Source of the DNA: RPQJ01 sp963748985
GTDB taxonomy: Bacteria; Pseudomonadota; Gammaproteobacteria; Steroidobacterales; Steroidobacteraceae
Reading direction: 5' to 3'
Assembly: GCA_963748985.1 (NCBI GenBank)
Contig: CAVVKQ010000005.1
Span: 1-64,000, forward strand
DNA length: 64,000 bases
A program made the position numbers and the translations under genes. The notes under the pieces were generated by a model that did not search any database, was not told where the DNA came from, and saw only the letters and a list, made by a program, of their open reading frames with translations. Of this stretch, positions 1 to 8,192 are shown piece by piece; within the stretch, counting starts at the first letter, position 1; each line of letters begins with the position of its first letter.

Positions 1-435
1 GGCAGCATGTCGCACACGGTGCGACCCGGCACGTTGTAGAGAATGACCGGTACGTTGACCGAGTCGGCAATGCGCAATGAAGTGCCGGTACAGGCCTTCC
101 TGGGTGGGTCGGTTGTAGTACGGGACGACCGTGAGCAGCCCATCGGCGCCGGCGGCGGCCAGCTCGCGCGACAGTTCGATGCTCTTCGCAGTGGAATTCG
201 TGCCACTGCCCGCGATGACAGGCATGCGACCGGCGACACGCGCCTTGGCGCGCCGAACCAGCTCCGCGACCTCAGCCGGTTCGAGCGTCGGGGATTCCCC
301 GGTCGTGCCGGCGACGACGATGGCGTCCGTGCCTTCGGCGACGTGAAAATCCAGCAGGCGCTCCCAGGCCGGGAAATCGACCGCCCCGTCGGCGCGCATT
401 GGCGTCACGAGCGCAGGGATGCTGCCGTGGAACAT
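1..435 (-). CDS. dapA: 4-hydroxy-tetrahydrodipicolinate synthase DapA (N-terminal part, cut by window edge)
   Basis: Condenses pyruvate with aspartate semialdehyde, the first committed step of lysine and diaminopimelate synthesis in the cytoplasm. The 145 codons present cover the first half of the usual roughly 290-residue TIM barrel. The GTTGES motif is at residues 43-48 with Thr44, and Tyr107 and Tyr133 (in YNVPGRT) fall at the numbers of the E. coli catalytic triad, which supports the ATG chosen at 435. The pyruvate-binding lysine lies beyond the edge. It is divergent from gcvR, a common neighbour in gammaproteobacteria. Confidence 0.93.
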   Translation of the reverse strand, partial: MFHGSIPALVTPMRADGAVDFPAWERLLDFHVAEGTDAIVVAGTTGESPTLEPAEVAELVRRAKARVAGRMPVIAGSGTNSTAKSIELSRELAAAGADGLLTVVPYYNRPTQEGLYRHFIAHCRLGQRTGHSLQRAGSHRVRHAA

Positions 436-551
436 TCTTCGGGGGCCTCGGTGGGAAGATTGCTCATGCTACGCAAGCGGAAAGCAGCGAAGCAAGGCAA
501 AATCACCGTACACGCGCCCGAGCGGCGCCGATACACTGAGTCCAGACATCC

Positions 552-1082
552 ATGAAGCAACTGATCGCGATCTGCGCCATTGGCAACGACCGGACCGGGC
601 TGGTCTACGACCTGACCCGCGTGGTCGTGGAATGTGGCGGCAACGTCCTCGAAAGTCGCATGACGGCGCTCGGCAACGAGTTCGCCATGCTGCTGCTCGT
701 GGCGGGCAACTGGCACACGCTGGCCAAACTCGAAGGCGAACTCGCCAAGCTCGGCGAGGCCTCCGGCCTCACGATCACGGTGCGCCGTACCGAGCAGCGC
801 CCTCCCCGGGTCGACATGGTCAGCTACACGGTCGATGTCGTGTGCCTCGACCAGCCGGGCGTATTGCACACCCTGTCCGGCTTCTTCTCGTCGCGCGGCA
901 TCGACGTGGGCGACATCAGCACCCGCACGTACAACGCCGCGCACACGGGCGCCCCGATGTTTTCCGTGTACATGGTCATCCACGTGCCGACGCGGATCCA
1001 CATCGCCGCGCTGCGCGAAGAGTTCATGGACCTCTGCGACCACATGAACCTCGACGCCATCCTCGAACCCCTGAAGTCCTGA
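552..1082 (+). CDS. gcvR: Glycine cleavage system transcriptional repressor-like protein GcvR (two ACT domains)
   Basis: 176 residues built from two tandem ACT-type domains, roughly residues 4-75 and 90-165, with the typical opening 'LIAICAIGNDRTGLV' and a second repeat 'DVVCLDQPGVLHTL'. Members of this family act with GcvA to repress the glycine cleavage operon, or more generally sense amino acids; they have no DNA-binding domain. The position between divergent dapA and downstream bcp (12-bp gap) is the standard gammaproteobacterial arrangement. The regulatory target is inferred from the family; no gcv genes are in this window. Confidence 0.85.
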   Translation: MKQLIAICAIGNDRTGLVYDLTRVVVECGGNVLESRMTALGNEFAMLLLVAGNWHTLAKLEGELAKLGEASGLTITVRRTEQRPPRVDMVSYTVDVVCLDQPGVLHTLSGFFSSRGIDVGDISTRTYNAAHTGAPMFSVYMVIHVPTRIHIAALREEFMDLCDHMNLDAILEPLKS

Positions 1083-1094
1083 GTCACGCAACCC

Positions 1095-1568
1095 ATGCCT
1101 GAAAAGACCGTCACGCTCGACCGCAAGGTCCCCGCCTTCTCCGCTGCTGCCAGCGGTGGCAGGAAATGGAAGCTGGCCGATGCTGCCGGCAGCAATCTCG
1201 TCGTGTACTTCTACCCTAAGGACAACACGTCCGGTTGCACCAGGGAAGGCGAAGCCTTCCGCGACCTGCACGCGAAGTTCAGGAAGACCGGCACGGAAAT
1301 CGTCGGCGTCTCGCCCGACAGTGTCGCTTCGCACGACAAGTTCATCGCCAGGTACGGCTTCACGTTCCCGCTGCTCGCCGACGAAGACAAGGCCGTGTGC
1401 CAGCTCTTCGACGTGTGGAAGGAAAAAAGCATGTACGGCCGGAAGTACATGGGTGTCGAACGCAGCACGTTCCTGATCGATGCCAAAGGTGTGCTGCGCC
1501 GCGAGTGGCGCAAGGTCAAGGTACCCGGTCATGCGGAAGAAGTGCTCGCCGCGGCGGCCGAGCTCTGA
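1095..1568 (+). CDS. bcp: Peroxiredoxin, BCP/PrxQ family
   Basis: 157-residue thioredoxin-fold peroxidase that reduces hydrogen and organic peroxides in the cytoplasm. The peroxidatic cysteine is Cys48 in 'NTSGCTREGEAFRD'. E. coli BCP has a resolving cysteine five residues later; here that position is not Cys. The only other cysteine visible is in 'KAVCQLFDVW', so this is either a 1-Cys enzyme or an atypical 2-Cys one. 'FLIDAKGVLRREWRKVKVPGHAEEVL' is the family C-terminus. It is probably cotranscribed with gcvR. Confidence 0.92.
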   Translation: MPEKTVTLDRKVPAFSAAASGGRKWKLADAAGSNLVVYFYPKDNTSGCTREGEAFRDLHAKFRKTGTEIVGVSPDSVASHDKFIARYGFTFPLLADEDKAVCQLFDVWKEKSMYGRKYMGVERSTFLIDAKGVLRREWRKVKVPGHAEEVLAAAAEL

Positions 1569-1622
1569 CGCGCCGGCCGTTTACTGCAACCTTCCCGCCC
1601 CACCACATCAGCGGAGCCCGTC

Positions 1623-3047
1623 TTGGCCAAGACCCGGAAGCAAATCGAACCGCGCAGGATCTACGTTCTCGACACCAACGTCATGATGCACGACCCCTCG
1701 GCCATCTTCCGGTTCGAGGAGCACGACATCTTCATCCCCATGACCGTGCTCGAGGAACTCGACGCCGGCAAGAAGGGGCTATCCGAAGCGGCCCGCAACG
1801 TGCGCCAGGTCAGCCGTTTTCTCGACGAACTGATGGCGAATTCGAACAAGCTGCAGATCGATCACGGCATCGAACTGCCCTCGGCCAAGTTCACGCCAGG
1901 CGGCAAGAAGCCCCCGAGTGGCCGACTCTATTTCCAGACACGGCAACTGAACGGCAACCTGCCCGCCACCCTGCCCGGCCACGGTGCCGACAACGCGATT
2001 CTCGCGCAGACGCTCGCGCTGCAGCAGGAACACCGCGACGCGCGCGTCACGCTGGTGTCGAAGGACATCAACCTGCGCATCAAGGCCGCCATCCTCGGCG
2101 TACGAGCCGAGGACTATTACAGCGACAAGACGATCGAGGACGCCGACCTCCTCTACACCGGCATCGAGAAGCTGCCCGGCAACTTCTGGGACAAGGCGGG
2201 CCGCAAGCTCGAGTCCTGGCACGAGGCCGGCGGCCGCACGTTCTACCGCGTGCGCAACAAGCTCGTTGCCGACTGGGCGCCCAATCAATTCGTCTACCAG
2301 AGCGACGATCACGGCCTCGAAGGCATCGTGCGTTCGATCGAAGGCGAGTCGGCGGTCATTGAGGTGGCGCGCGACTACCGCAGCGAGCGCCACGGTGTCT
2401 GGGGCATCAGCGCGCGCAACCGCGAGCAGAACTTCGCGCTCAACCTGCTGCTCGACCCCGAAATCGACTTCGTCACGATCCTCGGTCCCGCGGGCACGGG
2501 CAAGACGCTGCTGACACTGGCCGCGGGCCTGTCGCAGGCGCTCGAGACCAACCGTTTCACCGAGATCATCATGACGCGCGTGACGATCCCGCTGGGCGAG
2601 GACATCGGCTTCCTGCCAGGCACGGAAGAGGAAAAGATGGAGCCCTGGATGGGCGCACTGATGGATAACCTCGAAGTCCTGACGCAGAGCCAGGAAGGCG
2701 GCAGCTGGGGCCGCGCCGCCACCAACGACCTGCTGCGCAACCGCATCAAGATCCGCTCGCTCAATTTCATGCGCGGTCGCACGTTCCTGAACCGCTACCT
2801 GATCCTGGACGAGGCGCAGAACCTGACGCCCAAGCAGATGAAGGCACTGGTGACCCGGGCCGGCCCCGGCACCAAGCTCGTCTGCCTCGGCAACATCGCG
2901 CAGATCGATTCCCCGTACCTGTCGGAGACCACCTGCGGCCTGACCTACGTCGTGAACCGCTTCCGCGGCTGGCGGCATTACGGCCACATCACGCTGACGC
3001 GCGGCGAGCGTTCACGTCTCGCGGATTTCGCTTCCGAGAGGCTGTAG
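1623..3047 (+). CDS. PIN domain plus PhoH-like ATPase
   Basis: 474 residues. The N-terminal PIN nuclease-like domain (about residues 12-150) opens with 'IYVLDTNVMMHDP', giving the first acidic residue of the PIN active site. The C-terminal PhoH P-loop domain has Walker A 'GPAGTGKT' near residues 287-294 and Walker B 'LILDEAQ' near 393-399. This PIN-PhoH fusion is predicted to act as an ATP-driven RNA nuclease or helicase; its substrate is not established. The start is TTG with a GGAG Shine-Dalgarno at 1613-1616, six bases upstream; no in-frame ATG gives a better N-terminus. Confidence 0.9.
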   Translation: MAKTRKQIEPRRIYVLDTNVMMHDPSAIFRFEEHDIFIPMTVLEELDAGKKGLSEAARNVRQVSRFLDELMANSNKLQIDHGIELPSAKFTPGGKKPPSGRLYFQTRQLNGNLPATLPGHGADNAILAQTLALQQEHRDARVTLVSKDINLRIKAAILGVRAEDYYSDKTIEDADLLYTGIEKLPGNFWDKAGRKLESWHEAGGRTFYRVRNKLVADWAPNQFVYQSDDHGLEGIVRSIEGESAVIEVARDYRSERHGVWGISARNREQNFALNLLLDPEIDFVTILGPAGTGKTLLTLAAGLSQALETNRFTEIIMTRVTIPLGEDIGFLPGTEEEKMEPWMGALMDNLEVLTQSQEGGSWGRAATNDLLRNRIKIRSLNFMRGRTFLNRYLILDEAQNLTPKQMKALVTRAGPGTKLVCLGNIAQIDSPYLSETTCGLTYVVNRFRGWRHYGHITLTRGERSRLADFASERL

Positions 3048-3093
3048 GCCGTCCCGAGGAACCCTCGGCGGGGCCGGCTGTCAGAGGAAGCAC

Positions 3094-4635
3094 ATGAAGC
3101 TCAACGCCATCCTGCGCCGTCCCCACCTGCCGGCGTTCGCGCTCCTGCTGGTCATGTTGCCGGCGCTGGCACAGCCCCAGAAGTCATCGCAGGACCAGCT
3201 CCCCGAAATGGGGACCGCCGCCCAGGCGGCCCTCAGCCTCGAGGACGAGAGCCAGATCGGCCGGATGGTCATGCGCAACCTGCGCGAGGCCGGCATGGTC
3301 CTCGACGACCCGGAGGTTCATGAATACATCCAGTCGCTGGGGCTGCGGCTGTCGAGCCTCGCCCAGGATGGCAACCGCAACTTCAATTTCTTCGTCGTGC
3401 GCGATCCAGCCATCAATGCATTCGCCCTGCCCGGCGGGTACGTGGGCATTCACTCGGGCCTCATGCTCGAGACGCGCAATGAGAGCGAACTCGCCGGCGT
3501 GCTGGCGCACGAAGTCGCGCACGTCACGCAGCGGCACATTGCGCGTGGACTCGAGGCACAATCGCGCGCCAACATGATGACCACGGCCGCTATGCTTGCG
3601 GCAATCCTGGTGGGCGCAGCCGGTGGCAGTTCAGACGTGACCATGGGTGCGATCACCGCGGCCCAGAACATGGCCGCGCAGGCGGGCATCAATTTCACCC
3701 GCGAAAACGAATACGAGGCTGATCGTATCGGCATCGGCGTCCTGGCCTCCGCCGGGTTCGATCCAAACGCGATGCCGGCGTTCTTCGACACGATGTTCCG
3801 CCGCACCCAGCTCGGCCCGGACCGGGTGCCCGAGTTGCTGCGCACGCATCCGGTCACCAGCAACCGCATCGCGGAATCCAAGGACCGAGCCTTGCAGTAC
3901 CCGCCGGTCAACGCGCAGGAAAGCCTCGGCTACGCGCTGATGAAGGAGCGCATCCGCGTGCTGCTCGTCTCGCGCAACGGCGATCCCCGCGACTATTACG
4001 AGGCGCTCGGCGACAACGAAGCCGACCTGTCGCTCGCCCAGACGTACGGACGCGGCCTGTCGCAGTTGTACGGCAACGAAGCCGGCAAGGCGGTGATCAC
4101 GTTCCTGCGGTTGCGCCAGCAGCACCCGGAGGTGATGGCGTTCCACACCGCGCTCGGCCAGGCGCAGCTCGCCACGGGCAGGACCCAGGAGGCACTGGAG
4201 ACGCTCGAACACGCGCGTGTGCTGGCCCCGCGCAACGTGCCCGTCACGGTTCGCTACGGCGAGGCGCTGATGCAGGCGGGTCGCGCCAAACGCGCGCACG
4301 AGGTCCTGCTCGACCTGTTCAACAACGTGCCGCCGACGCAGGAGCAGATACGGCTGACGGCAATGGCCGCCAACGCGGCAGGCGACGTGGCGGACGCTTA
4401 CTCGTACATGGCCGAGTACCACCTGATGGGTGGCGACCTGATGCTCGCCATCAACCAGCTCGAGCTCGCCCTGTCGGTACCGAGCATCACCGACCAGCAG
4501 CGCGCGAAGTTCGTGGCGCGGCTCAAGGAAGTGCGTGAATGGCTGCCAAAGGAACGCAACCGGTCGAAACAGCCGCCGGACGGCCAGGCGCCGGACGGCA
4601 AGCGTTCACCGGACAGCCAGCGCGCGCCGGGCTGA
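3094..4635 (+). CDS. bepA: Periplasmic M48 metalloprotease with TPR repeats, BepA family
   Basis: 513 residues. A signal peptide covers about residues 1-27 (ending 'LPALAQPQ'). The M48 protease domain has the zinc motif HEVAH at about residues 139-143 and the third ligand region 'ENEYEADRIG' near 203-213. Residues 300-480 are helical TPR repeats, and a hydrophilic Pro/Lys/Arg-rich tail ends the protein. BepA acts on outer-membrane assembly: it promotes LptD maturation and degrades stalled BAM substrates. A strong AGAGGAAG ribosome site precedes the ATG. The nearby mlaA fits an outer-membrane maintenance theme. Confidence 0.9.
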   Translation: MKLNAILRRPHLPAFALLLVMLPALAQPQKSSQDQLPEMGTAAQAALSLEDESQIGRMVMRNLREAGMVLDDPEVHEYIQSLGLRLSSLAQDGNRNFNFFVVRDPAINAFALPGGYVGIHSGLMLETRNESELAGVLAHEVAHVTQRHIARGLEAQSRANMMTTAAMLAAILVGAAGGSSDVTMGAITAAQNMAAQAGINFTRENEYEADRIGIGVLASAGFDPNAMPAFFDTMFRRTQLGPDRVPELLRTHPVTSNRIAESKDRALQYPPVNAQESLGYALMKERIRVLLVSRNGDPRDYYEALGDNEADLSLAQTYGRGLSQLYGNEAGKAVITFLRLRQQHPEVMAFHTALGQAQLATGRTQEALETLEHARVLAPRNVPVTVRYGEALMQAGRAKRAHEVLLDLFNNVPPTQEQIRLTAMAANAAGDVADAYSYMAEYHLMGGDLMLAINQLELALSVPSITDQQRAKFVARLKEVREWLPKERNRSKQPPDGQAPDGKRSPDSQRAPG

Positions 4636-4723
4636 GCACGCGACGGCGCGCCCCGAATCGGTAGAATGCCGCGCTTGCGGAGCGACCTGGTGGTCGCTCT
4701 GCCGCCACGGCTACAGGGTTCCT

Positions 4724-5770
4724 ATGTTCCATCGCACTTCTCGCAGCGCGTGCCGGCTGCTGTCTTTCCGGTTGACGGCTGTTTTCGCCACGCTGGCCGT
4801 GACCGCGTTGCTTGGCGGCTGCGCCACGACCCAGGCGGACGGCACCCCGCGTCCACGGAATCCCGATCCGTTCGAAAGCGTCAACCGCGGCGTCTTCAAG
4901 TTCAACGACGCCCTGGACCGCTACGCGCTGCGACCCGCGGCCATCGTGTACCGGGACTACACGCCGAAGATCGTGCAGACGGGTGTCGGCAACTTCTTCG
5001 ATAACCTGGGCAACCCGACGACGATCATCAACCAGTTCCTGCAGGGCAAGTTCAAGGAAGGCGCGCAGGACACGGGACGCTTCCTGCTGAACACCACGCT
5101 CGGCTGGGGCGGCGTGATCGACGTGGCGTCGGGCGGCACCAACCTGCCGAAGCACAACGAGGATTCGGGCCAGACGCTTGGCTGGTGGGGCGTCCCCCCC
5201 GGTCCCTTCCTGGTCCTGCCCTTCCTGGGTCCTGCAACCGTGCGCGATGCGCCGGCTCGCATCGCCGACGATTTCTCGCAGCCGTTCCGCTGGTACAACG
5301 CGGGTTCGGAGCGCTGGATTTCACTGGGACTGAGCTTCCTGGACAGGCGCGTGCAGTACCTGCCGCTCGACGAGACGCTGGCACGGACCTACGACCCGTA
5401 TGTGTTCGTGCGCGACGCCTACCTGCAGCGCCGGTTGTACCTGGTCTTCGACGGCAATCCGCCGCAAGGCAGGCAGGCCGGGGAAGAGGACTGGGAGGCA
5501 GAAGCGCTGAAGGAAAGCGAGGAACCCGCCGCGGACGAATCTCCGCGCAGCCGCAGACTCGCCGCCGGACAAGAAATAGCCCGTCGGGTTCGTTCGGGGC
5601 CGCAGCGACGGCCATCGGCCAACGGGTGCCTTCCCGCCGCTCCGGGTCTCACGCCGCTTCGTGAATCGCGCGGAGGAACCGCACGATTCACGGCGACCCT
5701 TGCTCGAGCGAGAGCGAAACGATGGTGCCAGCGCAGCATCGACCTGGCTTCAGTGCCGCTTCGCTCTTGA
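4724..5770 (+). CDS. mlaA: Outer-membrane lipoprotein MlaA (VacJ), C-terminus altered by a repeat element
   Basis: MlaA is the outer-membrane part of the Mla system; it removes misplaced phospholipids from the outer leaflet and passes them to MlaC. The ATG chosen gives a lipoprotein signal with lipobox LLGGC, Cys33. The body matches the family ('DPFESVNRGVFKFND', 'NPTTIINQFLQGKFK', 'QTLGWWGVPPGPFLVLPFLGP'). At 348 residues it is about 100 longer than usual. The last 50 or so residues are Arg/Ala-rich, look unrelated to the family, and are read from the inverted-repeat element at 5623-5814, so the native stop was probably lost. The mlaFEDCB genes converge on it from the other strand. Confidence 0.9.
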   Translation: MFHRTSRSACRLLSFRLTAVFATLAVTALLGGCATTQADGTPRPRNPDPFESVNRGVFKFNDALDRYALRPAAIVYRDYTPKIVQTGVGNFFDNLGNPTTIINQFLQGKFKEGAQDTGRFLLNTTLGWGGVIDVASGGTNLPKHNEDSGQTLGWWGVPPGPFLVLPFLGPATVRDAPARIADDFSQPFRWYNAGSERWISLGLSFLDRRVQYLPLDETLARTYDPYVFVRDAYLQRRLYLVFDGNPPQGRQAGEEDWEAEALKESEEPAADESPRSRRLAAGQEIARRVRSGPQRRPSANGCLPAAPGLTPLRESRGGTARFTATLARARAKRWCQRSIDLASVPLRS

Positions 5771-5814
5771 CGCTCGAGCTGCGCGTTCGACACGGAGCGG
5801 CGGGAAGGCACCCG
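5623..5814. repeat. 192-bp element with perfect 22-bp terminal inverted repeats and two inner hairpins
   Basis: The arms at 5623-5644 and 5793-5814 are perfect reverse complements over 22 bases. Inside are two further inverted pairs: 5660-5668 with 5684-5692 (CGTGAATCG), and 5702-5717 with 5760-5779 (GCTCGAGCG... paired imperfectly). The layout resembles a MITE or a large extrudable hairpin. It lies between convergent mlaA and mlaB, overlaps the end of mlaA, and may serve as a two-way terminator. I see no clear target-site duplication and no second copy in the window. Confidence 0.7.
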
Positions 5815-5862
5815 TCGTCCACGGCTTGCTGCGCTGTCCGCAACGGCGCGGCCGACGACTCT

Positions 5863-6165
5863 TCAGTGCCCGTCAGTGAGCAGGCTTTCGAGGTCGGAGA
5901 TCCGCGCGACCGCGAGAATCTGCGCCGGAATGCCTTCGTAGCGAATCACGGTGCCGCGCGACTTCGCCGTCGCCAGCCATTCGACCAGCACAGCGAGACC
6001 GGCGCTGTCGGCCTCGGTGACGCGCGACAGGTCGATCGTGCACGTGGAACCCTTGGGGATCAGGGCCAGCCCCGCGGGCAACGCACGACCGGCCGTGACA
6101 TAACCGAGCACGCCGCTCGCCTCGAGCCGGCCCTCGGCCACGCGCTGAATGCTGAACTGATCCAT
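5863..6165 (-). CDS. mlaB: STAS-domain protein MlaB
   Basis: 100-residue cytoplasmic STAS protein that binds and stabilises the MlaF ATPase in the MlaFEDB inner-membrane lipid transporter. The STAS core is visible as 'CTIDLSRVTEADSAGLAVLVEW', including the conserved DSAGL turn. The start is the ATG of 'MDQFSIQRVAEG'; an upstream in-frame extension has no family similarity. It is the last gene of mlaFEDCB, 28 bp after mlaC. Confidence 0.87.
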   Translation of the reverse strand: MDQFSIQRVAEGRLEASGVLGYVTAGRALPAGLALIPKGSTCTIDLSRVTEADSAGLAVLVEWLATAKSRGTVIRYEGIPAQILAVARISDLESLLTDGH

Positions 6166-6193
6166 GTCGAAACTGTTGTCCGCCGCCGCTGGC

Positions 6194-6910
6194 TCAACGA
6201 CCGGCCTTGGCCGTCGGAGTCGTCCCCGGCGCATCCGGCTTGCCGGCCGCGTTCTGCGTCTCGAGCCGCTCGATCACCGCGTCGATGCCCTTCTGGTCGA
6301 TTTCGGCGCCGAAGTCGGTGCGGTAATTCTTCACGTACGAAATGCCTTCGATGGTGATGTCCCAGGCTTTCCATCCCTGCGGCGTCGCACGCATCGTGTA
6401 GTTGACCGGCACCGGCGTGCCGTTGCTGCGCTTTACTTCCGTGCGGATCGTGGCTGCGCCCGATGCGAGATCGCCCTTGAACGGCAGGATCTTGAGGCGG
6501 TCCTCCGTGAACTCGGCCACCGCATCGCCGTAATTGCGCATCAGCGACTGGTAGAAAGCGTCGATGAAGCGCTTCTTCTGCGCCTCAGTCGCCGTGCGCC
6601 AATGCTTGCCCAGCACCAGGCGCGCCGCGTAGTCGACGTCGAAGTGCGGCAGCAGGTACTTGTCGGCCAGCCCGCGCAGCTTGCTCGGATCCTTGGTTAC
6701 CGCAGCTCGGTTCGCGTCGAGCTCGTGCAGCAGGTCCTGCGAGATCTTCTGCATCAGCTCCTGCGGACCCGGTCCCGGCACTGCAACGGCGGGCTTTGCG
6801 GCAGGAGCGTTCTGCGCCGGCAGCGCCAACGGCGCGAGGCCGGCCAGCGCGACCATGATCACTTTCAACCAGGCGGCGTTGCCGCGCATCGCTGTCATGT
6901 CCGGAATCAC
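6194..6910 (-). CDS. mlaC: Periplasmic phospholipid-binding protein MlaC
   Basis: About 238 residues. A signal peptide ends near 'LALPAQNAPA', followed by the Tol-Tol-Ttg2D fold ('KYLLPHFDVDYAARLVLGKHW', 'FYQSLMRNYGDAVAEF', 'GISYVKNYRTDFG'). MlaC shuttles phospholipids across the periplasm between MlaA and MlaFEDB. The GTG at 6910 overlaps the mlaD stop as GTGA; an ATG at 6898, four codons later, is an equally good start and leaves a better signal peptide. The C-terminus is a Pro/Ala/Lys tail. Confidence 0.92.
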   Translation of the reverse strand: MIPDMTAMRGNAAWLKVIMVALAGLAPLALPAQNAPAAKPAVAVPGPGPQELMQKISQDLLHELDANRAAVTKDPSKLRGLADKYLLPHFDVDYAARLVLGKHWRTATEAQKKRFIDAFYQSLMRNYGDAVAEFTEDRLKILPFKGDLASGAATIRTEVKRSNGTPVPVNYTMRATPQGWKAWDITIEGISYVKNYRTDFGAEIDQKGIDAVIERLETQNAAGKPDAPGTTPTAKAGR

Positions 6911-7413
6911 TCCTGTGCGGCGGGCGCCGGTGCGGGAGTCGACTCACCCGGCTTCGTGGCCGCCGAATTGAAGAGGTACTTACTGATCAGGTTTTCGAGC
7001 ACGATGGCGTCGTTCGCCATGATGACCTGATCGCCGTCTTTGTAAGGCACGTCCGAACCGCCGGGCGTCAAGCCGATGTACTGGCCGCCGAGCAAGCCGG
7101 CGGTGTAGATGCTGGCGTCGCTGTCGTTCGGGATGGCGCGGTACTTGTCGCTGATCCGCATCGTCACGATCGCCTTGTACAGGTTGATATCGTACTGGAT
7201 GTCTTCGACCCGGCCGATCGTCACGCCAGCAATCGAGACCGGCGCGCCCGTCTTCAGGCCGCCGATATTCTCGAACGAGGCCTTGAGCCGGTACGAGTCG
7301 CTCTTCAGCGAATATCCGCGGTTCGTGATCTGCGTGACCATGAACAGGATCGCCGCGAAGCCGAGCAACACGAAGAGTCCGGTGGAAATGTCAATCGTGC
7401 GCGTTGAACGCAT
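6907..7413 (-). CDS. mlaD: MCE-domain lipid transporter subunit MlaD
   Basis: 168 residues: a single N-terminal membrane helix (about residues 8-28) and one MCE domain ('SYRLKASFENIGGLKTGAPVSIAGVTIGRVEDI', 'DASIYTAGLLGGQYIGLTPGG'). MlaD forms the periplasmic hexameric ring of MlaFEDB through which lipid passes. It ends in a Pro/Ala-rich tail. It lies 8 bp after mlaE and overlaps mlaC by 4 bp, so these genes are translationally linked. Confidence 0.93.
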   Translation of the reverse strand: MRSTRTIDISTGLFVLLGFAAILFMVTQITNRGYSLKSDSYRLKASFENIGGLKTGAPVSIAGVTIGRVEDIQYDINLYKAIVTMRISDKYRAIPNDSDASIYTAGLLGGQYIGLTPGGSDVPYKDGDQVIMANDAIVLENLISKYLFNSAATKPGESTPAPAPAAQE

Positions 7414-7421
7414 GGTTCGTC

Positions 7422-8192
7422 CTACAGCATCAAAGCCGTGAGTATGTAATCGAGGATGAGCGTGACGACGGCGGAGATGACTACCGTTCGTGTCGTTGCA
7501 CGCCCGACGCCTTCGGCCGTGGGCATCGCATTGTAACCTTCGTAGACCGCGATCAGGCTGCAGGCCACTCCGAACACCAGGCCCTTGACCAGGCCCTCGC
7601 GGATATCGCTGAGTTCCACGGCACTGCGCATCTGCGACCAGTAGCTGCCGGAGTCGACGCCGAAAAACTCCACGCCGACGAGCTGCGCGCCGAACAGGGC
7701 GACCACGATGAAGATCGAGACCAGCAGCGGCATCGCAATGACGCCGCCCAGGAAGCGCGGCAGGACGACGCGACGCATGGGATCGACGGCCATGATCTCC
7801 ATCGCGGCGATCTGGTCAGTGGCGCGCATCAGGCCGAGTTCGGCCGCGAGCGCGGTGCCCGCCCGGCCAGCGAACAGGAGTGCCGTGACGACGGGACCGA
7901 GCTCCCGCAGCAGGCTGATGGCGGTCGCGGTGCCGAGGTATTCCTCGGAGCCGAAGCGTGTCAGCAGGTCGTAGCCCTGCAGTCCAAGCACCATGCCGAT
8001 GAAGAGGCCACAGGTCATGATGATGACCAGCGACATCGCGCCCGTGTTGTATACCTGTTCGATGATCGGCCTGGGGCGCAGCAGGCCCAGCGGCAGGATC
8101 GCAGCCAGCCGGAGCGCGAAACGCACGAGCAGGCCGACGCGCTCGAGGAACGTCAGGAAGCTCTGCACCAGCTCGCGCAGGATCGTAATCAC
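7422..8192 (-). CDS. mlaE: Lipid-asymmetry ABC permease MlaE
   Basis: 256-residue permease of the MlaE/YrbE family with an N-terminal amphipathic segment and about five membrane helices. Recognisable blocks are 'EQVYNTGAMSLVIIMTCGLFIGMVLGLQGYDLL' and 'ELGPVVTALLFAGRAGTALAAELGLMRATDQIAAMEIMAVDP'. It forms the membrane core of MlaFEDB. The start is the GTG at 8192 (VITILREL), which overlaps the mlaF stop as GTGA, so translation is coupled. Confidence 0.93.
   Translation of the reverse strand: MITILRELVQSFLTFLERVGLLVRFALRLAAILPLGLLRPRPIIEQVYNTGAMSLVIIMTCGLFIGMVLGLQGYDLLTRFGSEEYLGTATAISLLRELGPVVTALLFAGRAGTALAAELGLMRATDQIAAMEIMAVDPMRRVVLPRFLGGVIAMPLLVSIFIVVALFGAQLVGVEFFGVDSGSYWSQMRSAVELSDIREGLVKGLVFGVACSLIAVYEGYNAMPTAEGVGRATTRTVVISAVVTLILDYILTALML

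Noticed and set aside
552..1082. Glycine riboswitch near gcvR
   Set aside because: The 116-bp dapA-gcvR gap shows no tandem aptamer-like sequence and gcvR is not a usual riboswitch target.
5623..5814. Palindrome considered as an integron attC site
   Set aside because: No RYYYAAC core sites or gene cassettes are visible, and the arms are perfect, unlike attC.
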